Below, piece after piece: positions 44,740 to 55,448 of a stretch of DNA of 64,000 nt. The notes under the pieces are model-generated. The model did not search any database. It was given only the letters and a program-made list of their open reading frames with translations, and was not told the origin of the DNA. A program made the position numbers and the translations under genes. The DNA comes from Bretschneidera sinensis (Eukaryota > Streptophyta > Magnoliopsida > Brassicales > Akaniaceae): positions 124,943,036 to 125,007,035 of the forward strand of contig CM043699.1 in the NCBI GenBank assembly GCA_023935145.1, given 5' to 3'. Numbering within the stretch: the stretch's first letter is position 1; every line of letters starts with the position of its first letter.

Positions 44740-47394
44740 GAATTTAGGAAAAACAAAATTATTACCCTCACAACCTCACTACTCCAAATCCCCAAGACAC
44801 CCAAAGCTCTTATAACAACCCATCCCCGGGTGGACCCTACCCAAGAAGTTATCATTACCTTTCAGCACCGAGAACCCCGACCTATATGCAACATACAATT
44901 TTTCAAGGCAAATAATATTTCTTTCAACAATCACAAACTTAAACAATTTCAACTATATATCCAAACAACCTTTACAATACAATAGTCAAACTTTAACTAT
45001 ACGCAAATAAAGGAAAACTTTCCCAGTACCTTAAGTCTCAAATATTTTTCTTTTACAATGACTAAACCAAACTCAAAACTTAAAACTCCTAACAAAGGCT
45101 TCGAAAGATGAGGATGACGCAGCCAAAAGCCTTAATTAGGAATTTTTTCAAATTGACTTTCATGCTTCCAATATTACCTGAAATGTTAGTAAACTAAAAG
45201 AGTGAGTTAAAAATCTCAATGATGAACACTTTACGGGAAGTAATAGTATTGGAGGAAAATTTTAATTTTTAATTACAATTAGATCATATAATTTATTTAA
45301 TTGCTAAGTATGTGAAATATATTACTCTCAATCCTTAACAAGAAGATACCATTAATACAAGTATTCACTGATTTTCTTAATTTAATTCAACATACTACTC
45401 TTAATACATTCACATAGCATGAAGCTAATAGAAAAGATAAATTTCCATCTCAACACCTTTTTATTTTCACAACAACTATTATGCCCTTCTCCAGGCCAAG
45501 AAAACAACATGTCTCTCAATGACAAATCACAATAATTACCCCTTATAGGTCAATTCCATCACAATATTCATTATCAATGATATGCAATGCAAATGCAAAT
45601 GTAATGGGATACATAATCATGTATATATATTCATATCATCATAACGCCCTTCATTGGGCTAATCAACTAACAACAGGGATGTCTCCCTACATACCAGTAC
45701 GTTAAATCATTATATAAAATCACGATGGATCCCCCTTCAGGGGTCCTGTACATCCAATAACGTTTTGTACCCTTATACCTCTCGTGGGAAGGGACCTACC
45801 GCAATCTCACCATTTCCCCCTCTTATAATATGCTAACCATATATATAGTATGAAAATTCATTCATCAACCAATGAATATGTAAACAAGCATTCATCAATC
45901 AACCATATCACATTTTCATACCAATCTAACCAACCACGTTCCTTACAATCATACAAATCACAATTCCTCAACACAACTACATCAAATCATTTCTAAACCC
46001 GTATCTCAACATATATATATTTTCATGATATTATCCTTATTATTTCCGTACTAAAATCTCAAGTACTCACATTTCTTATAATTCTATTATTTATGATTTC
46101 CATAATCAAACATATTCTTAAACTTTTATTGTTATCATACAATTTATGTGCTTACTAAAGTAAGGTGTAACTCACCTCACTACATGATCTACTACTTCCT
46201 TTGTCTCTCAAGGATTGTCCCATTAGTACCAAAGAATGAATAACACTTAATATCATTACTTTAAATCATTTAAAATAATATTTAGTAACCTCAAGGTATT
46301 TTGTACACTTTAAATATTATATGCGCACTTATACGAAACAAAAAATTAAGGAATCAAGGCAGTAAGCCCTTTTTCAAATCCTTTACTTTGGATCTCAAAA
46401 ACATTTTAATTTCATGAATACTAACGCTTTTAAAGGTGTTTTAAATCATACTTACAATGTATATAAACATTAAAATCATTTTGGAAAGTTTCACATTTAA
46501 AAACTGAAGAAAAATAAAATGTTTTGGAAAATCAGCACGTTCCAGTCGATTGGGTCCAGAAGGCTTCTACCAGTTGATCCAGTCGACTGGTCCCAATAGA
46601 CTGGGTCCTTCCAAAGTTTCCCAAAAATCCCTTCCAACCAACTGGGTGCCTAACCCAATCGACTAGGTCTTTGTTTCCAGCAAAAAATTTTCGCAAAAAT
46701 TCCTTTTCTTCATCAAAATCTTGACCTCTACGGATCTTTTCAGATGTTTAAAAACACAAGTTTCTGATGGTTTTATAACGAAAATCAACATTACCCAAGC
46801 CAAGAATTGAACTCTAAATAGAAAAATTTCAACTTTGGCTTAAAAACCCATTTTCCTATAAAGTAACCCCAAACCACAAGTTTTTCTTAAACAAACTTCA
46901 AATTCATAAATTAAAACTTAAATCATATGTTTGTAGACATACTTGAAGATCAAATCTAGAAAAGAGTTGATTTTAACCTTAGATTGAACAAGATTTCCTC
47001 ACTTTTTCTCATTTTTCTTCTTTTTTCCCTTTTATTCTTCTTCTCCTTTTCTCCTCTCTTTCTCTTCTCTCTTTTGATCTCTTTAGAGAGTTCCAGCAAA
47101 ATTAATGTTGGTTCTCACTCTCTTACCATTATACATATACTCAAAATTTTCTTAATTGCATAAACACCCTTCCACTTAACACCTTTTTAACAACTTACCT
47201 GAAAACTCTTTAAAACTTCAACAGTTCTCCCAAGATATATTTTATTCACAAAAGATTTATTTATTTACTTGCTTCCAAGTTCCATAAATCCAAATACGAA
47301 TTATTTATAACTTAAAATTAAATGGTTATAAACTTCAAGTGTCGAGGTGTAAACCTGAAATTAAAATATTGAATTTAAGGTACCGAGCTCCACA
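44740..47394 (-). repeat. Chromovirus (Tekay/Del-like) LTR, minus orientation
   Basis: On minus it starts TGTGGAGCTC at 47394, straight after GAGGGAGAAT. Upstream of that lies GAATTTCGAGGACAAAATTT, the phrase that typically joins pol and 3' LTR in Tekay/Del elements. About 2.65 kb fits the long LTRs of that group. The left end near 44740 is uncertain. The interior is noncoding, CT-rich on plus at 46990-47080. Confidence 0.7.
46548..46672. repeat. Four degenerate CCAGTCGACTGG palindromes inside the chromovirus LTR
   Basis: Copies at about 46550 (CCAGTCGATTGGG), 46585 (CCAGTCGACTGGTCC), 46600 (CCCAATAGACTGGG) and 46655 (CCCAATCGACTAGG), with a further CCAACTGGGTGCC. A transcript could form small hairpins here. 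Confidence 0.75.
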
Positions 47395-48089
47395 ATTCTC
47401 CCTCACTAATAAAAATTTTGTCCTCGAAATTCCCTTGACTAGGGTTCACTAATATTAGGATTATCGCTCTTTAAGTCCATCTCATATTCTTAAGTACACT
47501 AATTAGATTCCCCGTTTTCTTCAAAAAAATTTAGCTTAACAAGATTAAATTTCTCTGTCACTGTTAACTTAAACTTTTTATCTATTGATGTCAACCAACT
47601 AATACTATTTTAATGAGCATCTGGTTCTTGCTAGAAACTCCTTTGATCACTAAGCGGTGTTCGTCCTTAAATCAGCCACTCAACCTCATATTTTATCATC
47701 TCATACTCCTTTCTACATCTTGAATTTATATCTAAACTTTATGTTCTCAAGGACTTCCAATATTGTATAACTTATTCATGCATCTCTCCCAAAATTACTT
47801 ACCGACTATTCATTTATTTCTTATTTTGCAATCACGTCTTCTCTAATTAAATATTATACTCAAGTTCCGTTAATAGTGTTACCAAATTTTTCGTACTCAC
47901 TTCTGTTTAGTTCTTTACTCAACCTCTTAGTTCAAATACTTCACAATTCCAACTTCACCTAAATAAAAAAATGATCATTGAACCTTTCACAATTTAACTT
48001 CTCAGTCATTTACATTACTTTCCAACATTTCTCGAGTAAAAGCTTCATTTAATAATTTACTCCCTTTATTCAACGTGTCTCTTAGCCCT
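47395..48089 (-). other. Internal 3' fragment of the chromovirus with polypurine tract
   Basis: Minus GTGAGGGAGAATTG (47408-47395) is the likely polypurine tract. Further upstream (47409-48089) is untranslated 3' sequence without an intact frame. It is cut at 48089 by Copia 2. Its presence shows that the LTR is a 3' LTR and not a solo LTR. Confidence 0.6.
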
Positions 48090-48990
48090 TGTTGGTGTTT
48101 ATCTAAGGTTTAAACAAGGTTTGAAGAGGTTCTGCATCAGGTCTTGGCGCCTAGGCCTGGAGTGAGTGTGCCTCGGCCTCCAGGAGCTCTAGAAAATGGG
48201 TGAAGAGCTGTGCGCTGCGGCCTGGAATGTGGGCGCCGCGGCTTGGCCTTGTGGGCCGCGATTCAGCCACCTCAAGGTGCGGCCTCCAACAAGGTTGATA
48301 AAAGGTGTATTTTCAAGCCCTCTTCAGGCCACGGCTTGCCCTGTTCTAGGCCGCGGCTTGAAGGCACACCTGATACTTTGGTTTCAGCCTTTTGAGAGGT
48401 GCGTGGATGCATGAACAAAATACACAGGATCACTAAGGATTGATGAAGGGCTATGATTGAGTGGTCCTCAAGATCTAGGGGTAGAGATTGACTTCAAAGA
48501 TTGGCTTAAGAAGTGGTGCACTATATAAAGGGTCACCTAGCTTCAATCTCAACACAATTGTGAGACAAGACATACAAGTAATCATCATACAAGAGAATTC
48601 AAATGCAAGTATGAGAGTGCAAAGACACAAAACACAGGAGAGGCACTAGAATAGATCTCAAAAGAGAGGCTGATTGTAAAGAGAGAGTAGTGTAGATTGG
48701 GTATAGGGCTTTGTAATAGTTCTTATCACTTTCTTTCTTTTCTTCCTTAGTTCTTCAAGAACTTGAGTTTCTTAGAGAGAGTTGCTATATTTGTAAAGAA
48801 CCATTGATTTAGTGCAAAGAGTTCAGGGGAACTCATGAGGACGTAGGCTATTGCCGAACCTTGATAACAATTGTTGTATCCTTTCCTTTCTTTGATTTAT
48901 GTTTCTATTTCTGATTCATCTTTACAAGTCATTCTAGACTTGGGTGTTTGGAAGATCACCACCTTGGCATCTCCAAGGTGATTTCCAACA
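48090..48990 (+). repeat. 5' LTR of Copia 2
   Basis: 901 bases, TGTTGGTGTTTATCTAAGG to TTTCCAACA. TATA CTATATAAAG at 48521-48530. The U3 (about 48145-48365) is GC-rich, with GCGCTGCGGCCTGG and CGGCCTCCAG words that also occur in the gypsy type B LTRs. Confidence 0.93.
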
Positions 48991-48991
48991 G

Positions 48992-49003
48992 TGGTATCAG
49001 AGC
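48992..49003 (+). other. Primer-binding site, initiator tRNA-Met (Copia 2)
   Basis: TGGTATCAGAGC, exact, one base after the LTR. Confidence 0.95.
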
Positions 49004-49187
49004 TTTGGACAGCGGGTATCGGACGTGGAACATAAGGTATCGAAGTAAGACTCCAAGAATCAAAGATCAACTTCTTGAGTGATTCAAGAACGGAGTAAAA
49101 GATTAAGATCAGATCGTGTTCTTAAGGTTTAAAAGAAGTTGGAAAGCAATTGTAGGTGCTGCATAAATATGGGATTTTCTCCGCATG

Positions 49188-49901
49188 ATGGCTTCACATT
49201 TTATTTTTGAGAAGTTTGATGGAAAATGAGACTTTGCCCTTTGGAAGTGGAAGATCAAGGCTATTCTTATGCAACAGAAGGTGGACTTGGCTATTGGAGA
49301 AGATGATGCTTTTCCAGCAAGTATCACCGAGGACCAGCAGATTGAGATGAAGAAGATGACATACAGCACCATTTTCTTGCACATGATGGATAGTGTCACG
49401 AGAGAGTGTGGAGACTCGGAAGATTCTGCTGTCATATGGAAGAAACTAGATGAGTTGTTTCTTACCAAAACTCTCCCTAATAAGATTTATCTTCTTAAAA
49501 GAATCTTTGTTTTTAAAATGGATCATAATAAAGAGTTGCAAGATAATCTTGATGTGTTTAATAAGCTAGTTCAAGATTTGAATAGCTGTAGCATAATGTT
49601 CCTGGATGAACAATTGGCTGTTATTTTGTTGAATTATCTTCCTGATTATTTTGATATTTTAAATAATACTATTAAATATGTAAGATATACTTTAACCAAG
49701 AAGATTGTGATAAATGCTATAAGGGCTCATGATTTCAAAGCCAAAATGAGGGAAACATCAAGTGGAGAAAGGCTGTTCATTAGAGGAAGGCCAGCAACTC
49801 GGAATGGCTGTAGCATTTATGGCAACTACCAGGAGAAATCAAGAGGTAGAGGGCAGAGCCATAGGAGATCTCATTCCAAACCGAGATTTGGAGGAAAGTG
49901 A
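49188..49901 (+). pseudogene. gag of Copia 2
   Basis: ATG at 49188 (MASHFIFEKFDGK), then a TGA at 49227-49229 where Copia 1 has Gly. From 49269 the frame is open for 210 codons: WKKLDELFLTKTLPNKIYLL, then the section absent from Copia 1 (VFNKLVQDLNSCSIMFLDEQ, LLNYLPDYFDIL), then an Arg-rich part with one copy of the unit triplicated in Copia 1. Gag would build the particle and carry the RNA. One stop and the damaged knuckle downstream make it non-functional. Confidence 0.88.
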
Positions 49902-51793
49902 TGCTTCTAGTGCAATAAGAAGGGCCATTTCAGGAAAGATTACAAGAAGAAGATGTGGGATGAGAGAGAAAGAAGCCATACCAATAATGGAGAGGCTTCG
50001 GTTACCAAAGGAGAACAGCAAGATGATGTTCTTGTTGTGTGCTCAAATGTGAGAAGGAGGCAAGACAACAGAAAGTGAATTCTGGATTCCAGGTGCACTA
50101 ATCACATGTGCCCTCACCAAGGAATGGTTCAAGAATTTCAAGGAGATCAATGAAGGAAGGATCTTCTTGAGGAATAACACTTCTTGCCAAGTGAGGGGGA
50201 TAGGAGATATCTAGTTGAGGATGTTTGATGGAGTCACAAGGCTGCTGCAAAATGTGAGTTATCTTTCAGATTTGAAAAGGAATTTGATCTCACTGGGGCA
50301 GCTGGATTCCATAGGGTATTCATACAAGGCAGAGGGAAGAAAGATCAAGGTGACCAAGGGATCTTTAATAGTGATCAAAGTAGCAATAAAAGATGGTCTC
50401 AATGAGATGATCGGAGACACGAAGATCAAGGATCAAACAGCAAGCATGATGGTTGAGATGGACTCACTTGGGACATATGAGCGAAAAGGGCTTGCAAGTT
50501 CTTAGCAAAGATGGTCTACTTGGTGGTGACAAAGTAGAGAAATTGGATTTCTGCGAGTGTTACATTCTTGGGAAGCAACATCGGGTCAGCTTCAACACCG
50601 GAGTGCATAAGTCTGAGAGGAATCTTGACTACATTCATTCGGACCTTTGGGGACTAGCAAGAACACCAACACAAGGAGGTAACTTTTACTTTCTGTCTTT
50701 AATTGATGATTATTCAAGAAAGGTTTAGGTTTATTTTCTTAAAAATAAATCATATGCTTTGAATAAATTGTGGTGTGAAAAAAGTTGCTGGAGACTCAAA
50801 CGGGTAGGGTAGTTAAGACTTTACAAAACGATAATGGCTTAGAATTTTGCAATAAGAATTTTGACAAATTCTGTGAGTTAAATGGCATTCTAAGACATAG
50901 AACGGTTGTAAAAACACCTCAGCAAAATGGAGTTGCTGAGAGGATGAATAGGACCCTTATGGAAAAGGTTAGGTGCATGTTAATTGGGTCCAGTTTACCA
51001 AAATATGTTTTGGGGGGAAGCTACGTCTATTGCTGCATACTTGGTTAATAGGTCACCCTCTAGAGCTTTAAAGCTCAAGACTCCATTAGAGATGTGAAGT
51101 GGGAAACCCCCTAAGTTGAGTAACCTTAGGACTTTTGGGTGTGCTACATTTGCACATCAAAAGGATGATAAACTTAACCCAAGGTCTAGAAAATGTGTGT
51201 TTCTAGGGTATGGTGATGGGTTTAAGGGGTATAGGTTGTGGTCCTTAGAACCAAAGGGAATGAAACTCATAATAAGTAGGGATGTTATTTTTAATGAATT
51301 GTTATTTCCCTATTTGGAGAAAACTAACCCCGTAGAGGCTAGTGAGCAAACCAGCTCGGAATTTGTGGAGCATCGTATCAAGGAGAATTCAGTTCAAGTA
51401 GAGCAAAGAAGGCAAAATGGTTCAGACCAGGTAGAGCCAATTAATGAAGGCCATGCTCAGGATACTCAAGAGGAGGCTGAACTGAAAGGAGATGATGCAG
51501 CAAGTCAGAATGACTACCAGCTCACAAGGGACCGGGAAAGGAGGGTGGTCAGACCACCTTTGAGATATGGGTTTTTGGATGCTAATGTAGCAGCTCCTTG
51601 TTCAGAATGAGGGATGGTTGAACCAGAAACTTACATGGAAGCCATGGAATGTAAGGATTTATCAAAGTGGCAATTAGCTATGGAGGAAGAAATTGATTCT
51701 TTGAGGAAGAACAACTCTTAGGAATTGGTGCCCAAACCAGAAAAACAGAGAGTTGTGGATTGTAGGTGGATCTACAAGATCAAAGAAGGGAAC
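49902..51793 (+). pseudogene. Knuckle, protease, integrase and RT N-terminus of Copia 2, broken
   Basis: The knuckle has two stops (TGA, TAG) around CF-stop-CNKKGHFRKD, and its last Cys is Tyr. The protease reads ILDSRCTNHM, so the D-T-G triad is D-S-R and catalysis is lost. GAG-pre-integrase (FCECYILGKQHRVSF) and integrase follow: HSDLWGLARTPTQGG, LIDDYSRKV followed by a Trp-to-TAG stop, NDNGLEFC with the second Asp, and TPQQNGVAERMNRT with the Glu. The C-terminal part is open 51116-51610 (LRTFGCATFAHQKDDKLNPR). RT begins near 51620 and ends VVDCRWIYKIKEG at the element E insertion point. Confidence 0.88.
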
Positions 51794-53380
51794 TGATGAG
51801 AGTCATATAATGCATCTAAACAATACTTAATTGTTAGCATTTTAGGGTTGATCTCGGATATAATCGCACTTTTACATGCAAATAACTCTAAAGTGATATT
51901 CATAAATCATTGACTTAATTCGATGCATTTTCAGGTACTTTGAGTCCAAAAGAGATGTTAAAGCGATCTACGTTTAAAGCGCCAAAAGTTCTTGCATGTT
52001 GGTGTTGATATTTTTCCAAGGTTTAGACATATCTAAACATGATTCAAAGATTGTTAAAGTCTAAACCAAGATTAGAGTAATAAAATACAGCAAGTTAGAA
52101 GACTGCACACAAGTGTGTGCATCACTTTGGAGTAAGGTAAGGGAAGGCACACTAGTGTGTGCACTTCTAGGTTCAAGCTGGTGAAGGGTAGCAAGACTGT
52201 GTGCACAAGTTGACCAAGGGCAGCAAGAGTGGGCACCTTGGTGCCCAAAACTGAGCACCATGCCTTCCAAGGATTACACCTCTCAATCTACAATAGTGAG
52301 CACCTAGGTGCCCATCCATGAGCGCTATGCCTCTCAATCTGCAAGAGTGAGCACCTAGGCGCCCAAAAATGAGCACCACGCCTTCCAAAAGACTTCAATC
52401 TCAGACATAACCAGCACCTAGGCATGGGTAAGGTAGCGCCTAGGGGCCCACTCGCTTCTTGACCTTATTAGGGCGACCAAATGACATTTCTCCAGACCAA
52501 ATTACCCCTAGCTACTACTTGTAATCTATAAATAACTCCTTAAGGAGTGTGCAGCCGGGCATTCAAGGAAGAAAAGAGAGAGCAAGGTTTTGGGATTCAA
52601 TTTTAGCATTCCTCTAAGTGTTCTTTAGCTAGAAATTAAGGGGAGAGCATCCATATTGTTCTTCCACCTTGAGCTCCATGGCCAACTAATCATCAAGTAA
52701 GGGAAAGGGATGAATCCTTAGGGATTTGTTATTCCTTATTTCCATTCTTGATTCATTTGTATGGATTTATTGTTAAATATTGTTTGTGATTTACTCTTTG
52801 ATTAAGTAAGAAGGATTTGAGTTTATGTGATGGTTGAATTTATGTTCTTCTTCTTTTAGATTCTCTTAATCTGGTGATTGCATCCGTCTCATCCTTTGAT
52901 GTTGTTCAGATGTGATTGATTTCGGTAGATTTATATTACCGATTGTCCATTACTACGATATTATCATTGAGATATATTGTCGTTTCTTGATAATCTTTAA
53001 GATCGGTCATGTGTGCTTGAACCGGAATCAATGAGTAACTTGTAGCAATTACATTGGAGTTTATAAATGTGCTTGATTGAATATCTTTCGATTGTTTACT
53101 TGGGATGTGAAGCTAGCAATCGAGATAAAACAATTGAATCAAGAGTGGAATAAGAGAACGAACCTAGGGAGGATTCCTAAAACCTTGTTGTTTCGTTTAT
53201 ATTCTCATTTACATTTACACAATTTTTCTCACAATACACCATTATCAAAACTCATATTCTTTCGTTTAATTTTTATTGTTAGTATTAAAATTTACACCTT
53301 TTGTAATTAACTTGTTTCCCTGTGGAATCGACACCTCAAAGCTGTACTAAAATAACCGTGTTATACTTTGGGCATAATCA
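51794..53380 (+). repeat. 5' LTR of element E (type E)
   Basis: 1587 bases, TGATGAGAGTCATATAATGC to GGGCATAATCA, TATA TCTATAAATAA at 52525-52535. The first 200 bases and the U5 match the other Athila-like LTRs. From 51997 (TGTTGGTGTT) to about 52170 it resembles the start of copia LTRs, and 52226-52450 is a GC-rich tandem cassette. Confidence 0.95.
52226..52450 (+). repeat. About 60-bp GC-rich tandem repeats in the element E U3
   Basis: Units built on GAGCACCTAGGTGCCC, GAGCACCATGCCTTCC and CCTCTCAATCTGCAAGAGT; the same array lies at 63215-63440 in the 3' LTR. Short palindromes such as GCGCCTAGGCGC occur there. Confidence 0.85.
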
Positions 53381-53385
53381 AATTT

Positions 53386-53402
53386 TTGCACCGTTGCCGG
53401 GG
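53386..53402 (+). other. Primer-binding site, tRNA-Asp type (element E)
   Basis: TTGCACCGTTGCCGGGG matches TGGCGCCGTTGCCGGGG at 15 of 17 positions, 5 bases after the LTR. 53530-53640 downstream is a T/A-rich leader with TTTATT repeats. Confidence 0.9.
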
Positions 53403-53660
53403 AAATACGCTTAAGTACAAGGAAACTTGTCAACTCTAAGTGTGACGGTAAAAGAATCGTAAATATTTTTCTTTTCAGCAGTTCGTAAATACGATAATAT
53501 CGTTCCTTTACTTTGGTTTTGATTTTCTAATTTTCTTTTATTATTCTGTTTTATTTATTATTCTATTTTATGTATTTATTTATTTATTTGTTACTCTGTT
53601 TTATTTATTTATTTATTACTCTGTTTTATTTATTTATTCCCCCTCTAAATTAATTGGTGC

Positions 53661-55448
53661 ATGCTTAGACCTAGAGATTCGCGAGGTAGATTCATTAGAG
53701 GACCCGAATTAGAGTTACCCTCTCCTTCCACCTCCATTGGTGAAACCTCGCCTAGATCAAACCATAGTGCACCCCCATCAGAGAATTTAGAGGACTTTGT
53801 TAACATGGCCGAAAATCCGAATGAGAATGGTGCTAGGACACTTAGAGATTACCTATATCTTAGCTGGACAGCCACACCATCCTGCATTATGTTTCCAGCC
53901 AATACCCGTCATCAAGATTTTAAAACAAGGATGATACAACTACTCCCTACTTTTCATGGCATGAAAACGAAAATCCCTATGTGCACATTAGAGAATTTGA
54001 GGTAATAGTTGTGACTTTCCATAGTCAAGATGCAACTGATGATATCATGAGACTCAAGTTTTTTCCTTTCTCCTTAAAGGATAAAGCTAAGAGTTGGTTA
54101 TACACACTGAGAACACGATCAATTGGGTCATGGAATGAGATGACCCAAGTCTTTTTTAACAAGTACTTCCCTCAACATAAGACTAACGCATTGAAAAGAC
54201 AAATCTCCACCTTTGCACAAAAGGAAAACGAGACTTTGTATCAGTCTTAGGAAAAATTTAAAGAACTGTTGAGTATGTGTCCACATCATAGGTACAAAAA
54301 TTGGCGTTTAATGAGCTATTTCTATGATGGTCTTACCTATAGAGAACGCTAATTTGTAGAGATGATGTATAATGGTAAGTTTCTGCAAAAAGACCCTGAT
54401 GAGGCTATTGAGTACCTCAATGAGCTTGCTGAAAAAGCTCACACATTGACTGGACCTAGTGCTACTGAGAGCACAAATAGGTCACGACCTATATCAAACC
54501 CTAGTGGTGGAGGAATCTACCATCTTAGAGAAGAGGATAACCTTAAGGCCAAGGTTGAGATGCTCACTAGGGAGTTAGAGGCATTAAAAACTAAAAAAAC
54601 CAACACACATGGTTAACCTAGTCGAACCTCTAGAATCATGTTTTGTGTGTGGCGAGGTAGATCATCTCGCCCAAGAGTGCCCCATATTTGTTGATATAAG
54701 AGGGTTGTACGAGGAACAATGTAATGCCTTAGGCATTGACAAGAAGCCTCTTGCACCTTTCTCTAACACTTATAATCCGGGGTGGCGAAATCACCCCAAC
54801 TTCAGTTGGAAATCTAAAAATCAGCAGCATGCACAGCCCCCTAGATCCTACCCAACACCTTATCATGCACCCTCATCCTCTAGGAACTCTTTAGAAGACA
54901 TCTTATATGTTTTTATAAAAGCACAAGGCAAGATAAACCAAAAGTGTGAGGTGTTAATTACACAGTTGGTTGAGGAAAACAAAGAAATAAGGAGCCAAGT
55001 GTCTAAATTAATGAGCTCATTGAGTGTGACTGAGCGAGGTAAGTTCCCTGCCTAAGCTCAATCCATACCTCACGGTCAACATATGGCACAAGAAAATGTG
55101 AAAGATGTAATTGCCATTGAAACCCGAAGTGGTAAGTCACTACACATTCAACTAGAGAATAAACCCGAGGATGTGAGAAAGGGTCAAACTAGTAGTGAAA
55201 CCGAACTGTCTAAAGACCCTGAAGTGACCAAAAATCCTGTTAAGGCACCATTCCCCCAAGCCTTAAAATCCAACAAGAAAAATCTAGAAATGAATGATGA
55301 AATCCTTGAGAACTTAAGGCAAGTGAAACTTAATCTCCCTCTTTAGCATGTGATTAAACAAGTCCCCACCTATGCAAAAGTTCTCAAAGATTTGTGCACA
55401 ATTAAGAGGAAACATCATGTCAAGAAAACAGCTTTCCTAACTGAGTAA
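53661..55448 (+). pseudogene. gag of element E, broken
   Basis: ATG at 53661 (MLRPRDSRGRFIRGPE). A one-base loss near 53962 shifts the frame within HGME/NENPYVHI; the core continues at 53981-54250 (LKFFPFSLKDKAKSWLYTL, FFNKYFPQHKTNALKRQI). TAG at 54248 replaces Trp and TAA at 54350 replaces Gln. A second shift near 54600 restores the first frame. The knuckle CFVCGEVDHLAQEC is at 54639-54680, then a Pro/Gln linker. TAA codons at 55053 and 55446 replace Gln. Most damage is single C-to-T or G-to-A changes compared with D. Confidence 0.9.

Larger units (their letters stand above)
48090..51793 (+). mobile_element. Copia 2: 5' part of a Ty1/copia (Tork-like) element, split by E
   Basis: 5' LTR, initiator-Met primer site, gag, protease, integrase and the RT N-terminus are present. 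At 51793, after YKIKEG of RT, the sequence is broken by the LTR of element E; the rest must lie beyond the right edge. It belongs to the same family as Copia 1 but keeps the gag section that Copia 1 has lost. Confidence 0.93.

Noticed and set aside
49555..49740. The gag segment missing from Copia 1 as a spliced-out intron
   Set aside because: Placed on Copia 2, the join has no GT-AG ends, only a one-base overlap, so ordinary deletion is the simpler reading.
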